Below are positions 1 to 6,431 of a stretch of 8,962 nt of DNA, piece after piece. The DNA is from CAZKEW01 sp964580435 (GTDB lineage: Bacteria > Acidobacteriota > Aminicenantia > Aminicenantales > UBA8522): contig CAZOKP010000101.1 in NCBI GenBank assembly GCA_964580435.1, positions 1-8,962 of the forward strand. Direction: 5' to 3'. The stretch's first letter is position 1. Every line of letters begins with the position of its first letter. The notes beneath the pieces are model-generated. The model saw nothing but the letters and a program-made list of their open reading frames with translations. It was not told the origin of the DNA and searched no databases. Both the position numbers and the translations under genes were made by a program.

Positions 1-64
1 GGGCTCTTTGTCCTTTCGTCTTTTTCTATGTAAGGGCTGGCGAAAAGCGTCCCAACTCCCGCTC
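1..64. other. Left-edge non-coding stretch
   Basis: I see no convincing coding region in this short edge segment. No reading frame here has a start, a ribosome binding site and a recognisable product. It could be the 3' flank of a gene lying to the left of the window. The inverted-repeat element begins right after it, at the TA dinucleotide at 65-66. Confidence 0.4.
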
Positions 65-370
65 TAAAAGGGTTTTGAAAAGGGCTCAGCTCCCCGCTCC
101 GATCGGCGGCCTGAATGGGCGAGGGGTGTGGGCTCGAAGGCACGCGAATTTGCTCCCGGCGAGGCAAATTCGCTCGGGTCCTCAGCTCCGCTCTTCTCTC
201 CCTTCGCTCGAGAAACCGTGCCCGCTCCGCTTCCGGACGGCCTTCTTCGCCCACACCCATCGCCCTGCTCGTACACAATTACAAGATGGCCTACGGCTTC
301 CCTCGCAAGCCGGGCTCTCAGGCTGATCTCCGCGTGATGGTCGCTCGAGCCCCTTTCAAAACCCTCTTTA
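65..370. repeat. Nested inverted-repeat element (MITE-like or structured repeat)
   Basis: This non-coding element of about 306 bp is built of nested inverted repeats. The outer arms at 65-87 and 347-370 are near-perfect reverse complements (TAAAAGGGTTTTGAAAAGG.. against TAAAGAGGGTTTTGAAAGG..). Inner arms at 117-140 and 241-265 also pair over most of their length (GGGCGAGGGGTGTGGGC against GGGCGATGGGTGTGGGC). A perfect 10-bp hairpin (GCGAATTTGC / GCAAATTCGC) lies inside at 144-173, and a smaller hairpin (CGGCTT / AAGCCG) lies in the right arm at 294-312. Each outer arm ends in TA, which would fit a TA target duplication of the IS630/Tc1-mariner type. Small open frames cross it, but they lack ribosome binding sites and recognisable products. 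It is either a non-autonomous mobile repeat or a dispersed structured repeat. Copy number, which would decide, cannot be seen here. Confidence 0.7.
144..173. repeat. Perfect 10-bp hairpin inside the repeat element
   Basis: GCGAATTTGC at 144-153 is the exact reverse complement of GCAAATTCGC at 164-173, with a 10-nt spacer between them. It forms the apex of the left-hand part of the nested palindromic element. No T-tract follows, so it does not look like an intrinsic terminator. Confidence 0.8.
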
Positions 371-412
371 ATAATATGGCCAGAAGAGATACGAGCCCGA
401 ATACAAAGAAAG

Positions 413-441
413 TTGATAAATTCTCCGCCGATTTATAAACT
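413..441 (+). promoter_or_regulatory. Probable promoter of the pgsBCW operon with overlapping inverted repeat
   Basis: TTGATA at 413-418 matches five of six bases of the -35 consensus. Seventeen bases downstream is TAAACT (436-441). A better -10 match, TATAAA (434-439), sits at a 15-base spacing. Transcription would begin near 448, giving a short leader before pgsB. The segment also holds an inverted repeat, ATAAAT (416-421) against ATTTAT (431-436). It extends to eight of nine matching positions and lies exactly across the promoter, so a dimeric regulator could bind there. Promoter and operator are both inferred from sequence pattern. Confidence 0.45.
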
Positions 442-458
442 TTAGCTATGAATAAAAC

Positions 459-464
459 GGGAGG
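459..464 (+). promoter_or_regulatory. Ribosome binding site that points to a non-canonical pgsB start
   Basis: GGGAGG at 459-464 is a strong Shine-Dalgarno sequence. Six bases after it comes ATA at 471, in frame with pgsB. No in-frame ATG, GTG or TTG occurs between the upstream stop (TAA at 453-455) and ATG 570. This site therefore supports initiation at ATA 471, or points to a sequence change in an original ATG. Confidence 0.55.
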
Positions 465-470
465 CCGCCC

Positions 471-1670
471 ATAAAGGAACTCGGTATTATTGGCATCTGC
501 CTTCTTTTCCTCTGCCTTTATCTTTTTATCGAGCGACTGAGGATCGCCCGGCTATGGAAACGCATCCCCATGCGGATCGCCGTGACGGGAACGCGCGGGA
601 AATCGACGGTGACACGATTCATCGCGGCTTCCCTTAGAGAGTCAGGGCATAGTGTGCTCGGCAAGACCACCGGCTCCAAACCTGTCATCATCCTTCCTGA
701 TGGACGAGAAGAAGAAATCCTAAGGACAGGGCTGCCGACCATCCTCGAGGAGAAAAAGGTCTTGAGACGGGCGGCTAACCTCGGAGTTCGAACGCTTGTG
801 GTCGAGTTGATGAGCATCCAGCCCGAGTCGAGCCGTATCGAATCGCAGCGGATTCTCCGTCCCCAAATCCTGGTCATTACCAATGTCCGCCTTGATCACC
901 GCGATGAAATGGGCCGAACCAAGCCCGAGATCGCCCAAAGCCTGGCTCCGGCGATTCCGTCCGGGGCGACGGTTTTCCTCCCCGATGAGGAATATTATCC
1001 GAAATTTGAGAGGGCCGCTGATAGGATGAGAGCAAGAATTGTCCGAGTCAAGAGGGAATGGGCAAGAGAAGCGGGGCCGCCCCAGGGCCTTTCCCCTCTT
1101 TTCTCTTTTGAAGAGGACCTGCGTCTTGCTTTAGCTGTCTCTGCTCACCTCGGCGTCCGGAGGGAAGCCACACTGCGAGGAATAGCTGAAGCCGAACCGG
1201 ATTTCGGAAGCCTTAAGATCTGGGAGGCCAAACTGGGCACGCCTCCGGCACCCTGGCTTCTTGTCAGCGCCTTTGCGGCCAACGAACCCGAATCGACCGG
1301 GCTCGTCCTCGCGCACCTGAAAGAGGGGCTCTCCCTCTCAGGGAGAAAGCTTGTCGGAATTCTTAATTTCAGACAGGATCGAGGCGATAGAACTTGGCAG
1401 TGGGTAACCGCTTTGGAGACTGGATATTTCCGGGATTTCTCCCGGCTTTTTTTCGTTGGAGCCCATGTCCATTCGCTGCGGCTAAGGAAGTTGTCCTCCT
1501 TGAGCCAACTTTTCGCTCCTTTGGCGTCCAAGTCCCCGACGGCGGTCATGAACGAAATCGTTGAAAGGACCAATAGCAGCGCCGTCCTTGTCGGAATCGG
1601 AAACATGGGCGGACTTGGAGAGGCGCTTGTCGAACACTGGCAGAAAATAGGGAGGCCTTATGCACCTTGA
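471..1670 (+). CDS. pgsB: Poly-gamma-glutamate synthase subunit PgsB/CapB (Mur-ligase family, ATP-dependent)
   Basis: PgsB is the catalytic ligase that uses ATP to join glutamate through gamma-amide bonds, acting at the cytoplasmic face of the membrane. Counting from ATG 570, it shows the P-loop GTRGKST (residues 7-13), LGKTTGSKP (about 30-38), VVELMSIQPE (about 75-84), ITNVRLDHRDEMG (about 101-113), FAANEPEST and LNFRQDRGDRTW. All match B. subtilis PgsB block by block as I remember it. The frame stays open upstream and encodes 33 more residues, including a hydrophobic segment (LGIIGICLLFLCLYLFI) followed by basic residues. PgsB proteins normally carry this N-terminal membrane anchor. Starting at 471 gives 399 residues, close to the roughly 393 of B. 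subtilis, so I annotate from there although the codon is ATA. The conventional alternative, ATG 570 (366 aa), would lose the anchor. It is the first gene of pgsBCW and overlaps pgsC by 11 bp. Confidence 0.93.
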   Translation: MKELGIIGICLLFLCLYLFIERLRIARLWKRIPMRIAVTGTRGKSTVTRFIAASLRESGHSVLGKTTGSKPVIILPDGREEEILRTGLPTILEEKKVLRRAANLGVRTLVVELMSIQPESSRIESQRILRPQILVITNVRLDHRDEMGRTKPEIAQSLAPAIPSGATVFLPDEEYYPKFERAADRMRARIVRVKREWAREAGPPQGLSPLFSFEEDLRLALAVSAHLGVRREATLRGIAEAEPDFGSLKIWEAKLGTPPAPWLLVSAFAANEPESTGLVLAHLKEGLSLSGRKLVGILNFRQDRGDRTWQWVTALETGYFRDFSRLFFVGAHVHSLRLRKLSSLSQLFAPLASKSPTAVMNEIVERTNSSAVLVGIGNMGGLGEALVEHWQKIGRPYAP

Positions 1671-2097
1671 GACGCTTTTCATCGGCATCTTGGTCGCTCT
1701 TGTTTATGTTGAAATCACGGGCCTTTACCCGGGCGGGATCATCGTGCCGGCCTTTATCGCCCTTTCCCTAGACCAACCATTGAGGGCCCTTCTGACGCTC
1801 CTAGCCGCTGGCTTGAGTCTGTTGGTCTATAAGGCGGTCTCCCGCTATTTCATTCTTTTCGGGAGGCGTCGTTTTGTCCTTATGCTCCTTTTAGGCGGCT
1901 TCTGGGCGCAACTCTGGTTGTTTCTCGCGCCCTCGGTGTTTTCAGCTCCTCCAGAGCTCCGGGTTGTCGGTTTGATTATCCCCGGGCTTCTGGCCAATAA
2001 CCTGGAGAGGCAAAAGTTGCTTCCGACCCTGGCCTCGCTTGTGACGGTCGTGGTCATCATTTATTTTCTGGCTAATATCTTGGGGGCGGTAAGATGA
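1660..2097 (+). CDS. pgsC: Poly-gamma-glutamate biosynthesis membrane protein PgsC/CapC
   Basis: PgsC is the small integral membrane partner of PgsB and is required for gamma-polyglutamate synthesis, probably in polymerisation and passage through the membrane. The 145-aa product is close to the roughly 149 aa of B. subtilis PgsC. It shows the family's signature stretches: EITGLYPGGIIVPAF (18-32), ILFGRRRFVLML (65-76) and GLIIPGLLANNLERQ (104-118). Hydrophobic segments lie at about 5-20, 25-38, 42-58, 72-92, 101-113 and 122-142. GGGAGG at 1650-1655 sits four bases before the ATG. The gene overlaps the end of pgsB by 11 bp and shares four bases (ATGA) with the next gene, so the three are probably translationally coupled. 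The identification is secure. Confidence 0.95.
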   Translation: MHLETLFIGILVALVYVEITGLYPGGIIVPAFIALSLDQPLRALLTLLAAGLSLLVYKAVSRYFILFGRRRFVLMLLLGGFWAQLWLFLAPSVFSAPPELRVVGLIIPGLLANNLERQKLLPTLASLVTVVVIIYFLANILGAVR

Positions 2098-3212
2098 TAA
2101 CGACTCCGGTGCGTCAGGCCAAGAAGAAGCAGGAAGCGGCCGTCTATATTCTTTGCGCTCTGAGCATTCTGTCTTTTGCTCTCGTCCGGGTCTTCGCACT
2201 GAGGCCTCTGAAGATAAAAAATGAGATGCTCAGGGCTTCTGCTCAGATGAAGCAAGCGACCGAGACCGTCAGGCTCTGCCAAGAAGCGAAAGGCATTCCT
2301 ATCAATCGTCAGGACGATATTAACCTGACCGGCCTCATCGGACTCGAATCGTCCCCGATAACGACATCGCTCGGGAGCCTGGAGGCAAAACGGACGACAA
2401 CGAACCCCAATTTCGCGGGACTCATCGTCTCTTTGCTCGACGAGGCAGGCGTCAAAAAAGGAGACACGATCGCCATCGGAGCCTCAAGCTCTTTTCCGGC
2501 GTTGATCGTTGCCTCTCTTTGCGCGGCCAAAACAATGGAGCTCAAAACACTCCTGATTTGCTCGTTGGGAGCTTCCCAGTGGGGAGCCAATAACCCCGGC
2601 TTCCATTGGCTCGATATTCATCAATGTCTTCTCTGGGCCCGCGTCGTGGACGTCGAACCGGTCGCTCTGTCCTTGGGGGGAGACGGTGATGTGGGAAAAG
2701 ATATGAGCCCTGAAGGCCAGTCTCTTCTCCTAGAGGCAGCCCAAAAAAGCCGGGCCCATTTTCTGGACGACCCTGACCTGGCCAGGAACGTCGAGGATCG
2801 TCTGAGACTCTTCGGGGTGAATTCCGGCGGCGCCAAAGTCAAGGCCTTCGTGAATATCGGCGGGGGATACGCGAACATGGGGACGGATTCGGAAATCCTC
2901 CGTGTCCGTCCGGGGTTGGCCGCTTTCCGCCGGCTTCCTGCTCGCGACAGGCGCGGGGTTATTTTTGAGATGGCCGCCCGCCGAATCCCGGTCATCCACC
3001 TTCTTTATATCAAGGGAATCTGCGAACGTTATGGGTTGCCTTGGGATCCCCGGCCTCTTCCGCAGCCCGGAGAAGGAGCGATTTATAATCGGAAAGCTTT
3101 CGACCGCCTTCCTTTTTTCATCATCGCGGCGGTCTATTTTTCTTTGCTGATCCTCTTTTCTTTTTTATCGCTCCGTTATCATAATCGACTGGATACACTG
3201 GTAGGACTCTAG
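2094..3212 (+). CDS. pgsW: Poly-gamma-glutamate system protein (PgsW type)
   Basis: This 372-aa protein matches my recollection of the 'poly-gamma-glutamate system protein' family (TIGR04332), known as a neighbour of pgsB and pgsC in Leptospira and other bacteria. Its biochemical role is not established. One membrane segment is predicted near each end: about 17-35 after a basic KKK start, and about 340-360 followed by RYHNR. This leaves a loop of about 300 residues on one side of the membrane, probably the periplasm. Recognisable stretches are KKGDTIAIGASSSFPAL (121-137), LGASQWGANNPGFHW (158-172) and FVNIGGGYANMGTD (252-265), whose glycine-rich look suggests ligand binding. The start codon overlaps the pgsC stop (ATGA). 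Its last 48 bp run under the 3' end of the opposite-strand gene. No pgsA/capA gene follows, so this protein may fill part of that role (inference). Confidence 0.85.
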   Translation: MITTPVRQAKKKQEAAVYILCALSILSFALVRVFALRPLKIKNEMLRASAQMKQATETVRLCQEAKGIPINRQDDINLTGLIGLESSPITTSLGSLEAKRTTTNPNFAGLIVSLLDEAGVKKGDTIAIGASSSFPALIVASLCAAKTMELKTLLICSLGASQWGANNPGFHWLDIHQCLLWARVVDVEPVALSLGGDGDVGKDMSPEGQSLLLEAAQKSRAHFLDDPDLARNVEDRLRLFGVNSGGAKVKAFVNIGGGYANMGTDSEILRVRPGLAAFRRLPARDRRGVIFEMAARRIPVIHLLYIKGICERYGLPWDPRPLPQPGEGAIYNRKAFDRLPFFIIAAVYFSLLILFSFLSLRYHNRLDTLVGL

Positions 3213-3746
3213 GGTATCGTGGTTTTGGCAGATCTGTCTCTCTATGATAAGGATTCCCAGGGGATAGTTATCCCAGCGATAGAGGTTGAGATCATTGTGC
3301 GAACCCGTGATCGAGGCGAGCTCCGGAACCGGCTTCTCGACCTTTGGCAGCCCCACGTATTCTAAAACGCGGTTCAACGCGTAGACATCTTTGAAATGAA
3401 AATATTTCTGGTCTCGGTCCAAGGAAACGTATAGTTTTGGCCCGGGGCTTTCAAAGATGTAGCGGACATGCGCGTTCCTTCCGACCCTGCTTTCCTCCTT
3501 GTAATAGACGTAGTGCAGGGGCCTTTCGGGGAAAAACGTTTCCTTGACCTGCGCTTTGACGTCGGCGAAAGTAATTTTCTCGGTTTTTTGATACTGGAGA
3601 TAGAGAAAGGCCGCCAGAAAAACGATGCTCAGGAGGATGGCCCGGACGAGATTCTCCATTTCTTTTTTCACCACGATCTTGACCAGCCAGATGACACAAA
3701 GCATAAGCAAGGCCAACATGATATATTTAAGAGTTTCTACGTCCAT
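3165..3746 (-). CDS. Small membrane protein of unknown function, two N-terminal membrane segments
   Basis: I do not recognise this 193-aa protein. Two hydrophobic segments lie at about 7-25 and 34-51, separated by a short charged stretch (KKEMEN). A soluble domain of about 140 residues follows, rich in aromatic and charged residues, with two cysteines near the end (C173 and C184, within RQICQNHDTLESYQC). The pattern suggests a hairpin anchor holding an extracytoplasmic or cytoplasmic domain; the side cannot be told. A strong AAGGAGG lies just before the ATG, so the gene looks real and translated. It converges on pgsW and overlaps its end by 48 bp, so its last 15 or so codons are antisense to pgsW. 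The two genes may interfere with each other's transcription. A link to the glutamate polymer system is possible from position only. Confidence 0.7.
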   Translation of the reverse strand: MDVETLKYIMLALLMLCVIWLVKIVVKKEMENLVRAILLSIVFLAAFLYLQYQKTEKITFADVKAQVKETFFPERPLHYVYYKEESRVGRNAHVRYIFESPGPKLYVSLDRDQKYFHFKDVYALNRVLEYVGLPKVEKPVPELASITGSHNDLNLYRWDNYPLGILIIERQICQNHDTLESYQCIQSIMITER

Positions 3747-3774
3747 CTTTGCCTCCTTGCAGTTCCTGGTGAGT

Positions 3775-3783
3775 ATTTTAGCA
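3775..3783 (-). promoter_or_regulatory. Possible extended -10 promoter of the unknown membrane protein gene
   Basis: Read on the minus strand this is TGCTAAAAT, an extended -10 (TGn plus a five-of-six TATAAT match). It sits about 28 bases before the start codon at 3746. No good -35 is visible at the usual spacing, as is common for extended -10 promoters. Confidence 0.35.
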
Positions 3784-3801
3784 GAAAACGGGTTTTTTTT
3801 C

Positions 3802-3829
3802 TTTACTTCTTCTCTTAAAAGGCTAAAAT
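3802..3829 (+). promoter_or_regulatory. Probable promoter of the M28 peptidase gene
   Basis: TTTACT (3802-3807) and TAAAAT (3824-3829) are separated by 16 bases and resemble a sigma70 promoter. Transcription would start near 3836, leaving a very short leader with the ribosome binding site almost at its 5' end. An inverted repeat, AGGCT (3820-3824) against AGCCT (3831-3835), overlaps the -10. It could be an operator, or simply a hairpin. Confidence 0.4.
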
Positions 3830-3850
3830 GAGCCTCTTGAGGAGGTCATG

Positions 3851-5938
3851 ATGAAAAAGAGCGTCATCATCATTTCAGGGCTGGTCATTACCTTTGGCCT
3901 CATTTTTGCCCAGGCGTTTCGGCCCTCACTTCCCGAGGCGCTGCTTCCTCTGGGCACGCTCCAAGATATTATCAATGAGGCTTCCGGCGAACTGGCCCTC
4001 CAGAACGAGATTTCCCTCTCAGCTGTTAACAGGGACAGACTCCCCGAAGAATATGTGACCTCCTACTTTGAAATTGATTTCATCATGAAAAAATTGAAGG
4101 AGTACGGGATAGAGAATGCCGAGATCATCGACCTCCCGACCTCGACTGCCACCACATGGGATGCCGAGATGGCGGAGTTATGGATGACCAAACCCGACCT
4201 TCGTAAGATCGCCGACCTCAAGGAAGTCCGGCTCTCTCTCTGCGAGGGAAGTGTTTCCACGGATACGACCGCTGAGCTCGTCTATGTCGGGCCGGGCAAC
4301 CGGGAAAGCTTTTATCAGGGGAAAGAGGTCAAAGGCAAGATCGTCCTTGTCAACGGACGTCCTGAGATGGCCAAGAGAATGGCTGTGGATAAGTTCGGCG
4401 CCCTGGGACTCATCGCCTACGCTTCCAGCCACCCCGAGTTCGACCCTGATGAGGTCGGCTGGGGCGAACTCCATGTTTCGGAAAAAGAGACGCCGACTTT
4501 TGCTTTCATGGTTTCGACTAGGCAGGGGCAGGAACTCAGGGATTTGCTCGAGCGGGGGATAAAAATTGAGGTCCGGGCTGTGGCGAAAACCCAGATGGTC
4601 CCGTACAGAGAACAAATGGTTTCGGCCCTTTTGCCAGGCAGGGATTATCCGGAAGAAGAGCTTGTTTTCAGCGCCCATCTTTTCGAGGGGTTCATCTACC
4701 AGGGGGCCAATGATAATGCCAGCGGCTGCGCGGCCATCCTCGAGACAGCGCGAACGATAAAGAAGCTGCTGGGCGACAAGAAAATCAACCCCCTCCAAAG
4801 GTCGGTCCGCTTTCTTTTCGTCCCGGAATATTCCGGCACCGCAGCGTATATCAAAAAGTATCCCGCGGTGGTCAAACGTTTCTTCGGCGATATCAATGAG
4901 GATATGGTCGGGGAAGCTTTGATCAAAAACAACGGCTATTTTGGGTTGGAGCTCACGCCCTGGTCACTGCCCACTTATCTCAATGACGTTCTGGCCGCTT
5001 TGATCGAATGGGTCGGGTTTAACCAAAGAATTATGTACGAGCGGGCAGGCAAGCCTATTCTGATTGTCTCGCCGACTGGAACTCGAGACCCCTTTTATTA
5101 TTCGCTCGACTCCTTCACCGGAGGCAGTGACAATGAGGTTTTTGTGGACGGAGGAGTGAGAGTGCCGGCCGTCTCGCTGGGTGTCTGGCCGGACATGTGG
5201 TACCACTCGAGCGGTGACACTCCGGACAAATCCGACTCCACCCAGCTCAAGCGGGTTGTGGCCCTTTCTGCCGCCGCGGCTGTTTTATTGGCGAATGCCG
5301 GGCCCATGGAAACTCAGAAAATCATCAACGAGACGACAGCAAGAGGTCTGGCGAGGCTGGGCACGGATAAGCTCAAAGCGGAAAAAATGATTGTGGACGC
5401 CGAGGCGAAAGATATCCAGACGGCTTATAAGGAAGGCCTCAATTCGGTCAGCGTGTCTTTCGATAGAGAAAAAGAGGCTCTCGCTTCTATCCGCTTCCTC
5501 GTCAAGGGAGATGCAGCTTTAGAGAACCATCTCCAGGCAAGAATAAAACGGCTAGAAGAGTTAGAGCCCGCCTATCTTCTTGAAGTCGAGGAGACATATG
5601 GTCTTCGCTGCCGCAGAGAAAACGTGAAGCTGCAAAAGCCCGGCCTGTCCCAGGATGAGGTCAGGTTGAGCAAGTGTGTTCCCTTCAGGACCGAAAAAAT
5701 ACGCGGCTACTTCGACAAACCGGAGTTCTACGAGAAGCTCAAAGAAATGAAGGAGATGCCTCCTTATCAGCTGGGAAGAGCGGATTTCGAAGTGAGAAAT
5801 TTCATCGACGGCAAGCGCAGCATCCTCGATATCAGGAATGCCGTCTCGGCTGAATACGGGCCCTTGTCGCTTAAGAATGTTGAAGGCTATATCCTCCTCC
5901 TCGAGAAAACGGGTTTTGTCAAAATCGAGAGCAAATAG
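3851..5938 (+). CDS. Exported M28-fold metallopeptidase-like protein with PA domain and C-terminal winged-helix-like domain
   Basis: Residues below count from the first ATG (3848). GGAGG (3841-3845) is five bases from the second ATG and only two from the first, so I start at 3851. An N-terminal hydrophobic segment ending near AQA (5-23) suggests export or a membrane anchor. A PA-type insert lies at about 137-225 (YVGPGNRESFYQGKEVKGKI). The M28 core follows: FSAHLFEG (H277), QGANDNASG (D289), FVPEYSGT (E327), NEDMVGE (D352) and MWYHSSGDTPDKSD (H453). The usual HxD aspartate is phenylalanine here (HLF). The second glutamate of the EE pair, normally a zinc ligand, is tyrosine (Y328), so the classic two-zinc site is incomplete. 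Residues about 490-580 look helical. The last 50 or so (NFIDGKRSILDIRNAV...LEKTGFVKI) resemble a PqqD- or HTH_47-like winged helix, as in DUF4910-type relatives. The substrate is unknown. Confidence 0.85.
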   Translation: MKKSVIIISGLVITFGLIFAQAFRPSLPEALLPLGTLQDIINEASGELALQNEISLSAVNRDRLPEEYVTSYFEIDFIMKKLKEYGIENAEIIDLPTSTATTWDAEMAELWMTKPDLRKIADLKEVRLSLCEGSVSTDTTAELVYVGPGNRESFYQGKEVKGKIVLVNGRPEMAKRMAVDKFGALGLIAYASSHPEFDPDEVGWGELHVSEKETPTFAFMVSTRQGQELRDLLERGIKIEVRAVAKTQMVPYREQMVSALLPGRDYPEEELVFSAHLFEGFIYQGANDNASGCAAILETARTIKKLLGDKKINPLQRSVRFLFVPEYSGTAAYIKKYPAVVKRFFGDINEDMVGEALIKNNGYFGLELTPWSLPTYLNDVLAALIEWVGFNQRIMYERAGKPILIVSPTGTRDPFYYSLDSFTGGSDNEVFVDGGVRVPAVSLGVWPDMWYHSSGDTPDKSDSTQLKRVVALSAAAAVLLANAGPMETQKIINETTARGLARLGTDKLKAEKMIVDAEAKDIQTAYKEGLNSVSVSFDREKEALASIRFLVKGDAALENHLQARIKRLEELEPAYLLEVEETYGLRCRRENVKLQKPGLSQDEVRLSKCVPFRTEKIRGYFDKPEFYEKLKEMKEMPPYQLGRADFEVRNFIDGKRSILDIRNAVSAEYGPLSLKNVEGYILLLEKTGFVKIESK

Positions 5939-6028
5939 GCTCGGCCTGGGTCCTGAAGCGTCACGACATCGGATTCGTTAGCCATATTCACTCGAAAACG
6001 AGCAAATCGGGCTGGAGGAGGTGTGATG

Positions 6029-6409
6029 ATGTCAACCAAGATTCCCTATTTTATTGATCTAGAGAAATCTCCGAGATTGCAGCCGATGCCGGGGCTGGAG
6101 ACGGCCGTTCTGACTGGGAGGCAGGGGGAAAGAATGATGATGGTTCTCAGCGCCACCGCGCCCGGTCATACGGTCCCCCTGCACTCACATCCCCACGAAC
6201 AGGTCGGCATGGTTTATTCTGGAAAGGCTAGACTTCGGATCGGCGAAGAGGAGCGGACCGTCCAGAAAGGAGATTTTTATTGCATTCCCGGCAGTGTGCC
6301 TCACAGCGATACATGTCTGGGCGAAGAGCCTTTTATCATGCTGGATATCTTCTATCCTGTGAGAGGAGATTTCCTGGCAAAGCTAATGGCGGAGAAAGAA
6401 GAAACTTGA
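6029..6409 (+). CDS. Small single-domain cupin protein
   Basis: This is a cupin beta-barrel protein of 126 aa. Cupin motif 1 is intact: GHTVPLHSHPHEQVGMVYSG carries H-x-H and a downstream Q, which together can hold a divalent metal. Motif 2 is GDFYCIPGSVPHSDT with its PG-x2-H histidine. Counting from 6029, the likely metal ligands are H52, H54, Q58 and H92. Small cupins of this type include metal-binding enzymes, sugar or amino-acid sensors and proteins of unknown role; the substrate cannot be told. Three starts lie in a row (GTG 6023, ATG 6026, ATG 6029). The Shine-Dalgarno GGAGGAGG (6014-6021) favours 6029 (seven-base spacing), with 6026 possible. It follows the M28 gene by 90 bases and may be co-transcribed with it. 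No clear promoter or terminator separates them. Confidence 0.9.
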   Translation: MSTKIPYFIDLEKSPRLQPMPGLETAVLTGRQGERMMMVLSATAPGHTVPLHSHPHEQVGMVYSGKARLRIGEEERTVQKGDFYCIPGSVPHSDTCLGEEPFIMLDIFYPVRGDFLAKLMAEKEET

Positions 6410-6431
6410 GAGGTTGTATTCTCCACAAATC

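Noticed and set aside
115..438. Open frames on both strands across 64-438, up to 107 aa
   Set aside because: They run through the inverted repeats, lack ribosome binding sites, and read as compositionally biased (R, S, P, A-rich) translations of palindromic DNA.
448..474. Short frame ATG..TAA (MNKTGGRP) just before pgsB, as a leader peptide
   Set aside because: It has no ribosome binding site of its own and starts at the predicted transcription start. Its GGGAGG is better explained as the pgsB site. It may still hint at a frameshift, as noted under the pgsB start.
518..883. Minus-strand frame of 121 aa opposite pgsB (likewise 1145-1606)
   Set aside because: It is antisense to a secure PgsB coding region, with low-complexity arginine- and serine-rich translation and no recognisable domain.
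4178..4798. Minus-strand frame of 206 aa opposite the M28 gene
   Set aside because: It is a shadow of the M28 reading frame. It has no family match, and the plus-strand frame carries clear peptidase motifs over the same bases.
5991..6002. Hairpin CTCGAAAACGAG between the M28 and cupin genes as a terminator
   Set aside because: The stem is only four base pairs and no T-tract follows, so it is too weak to call.
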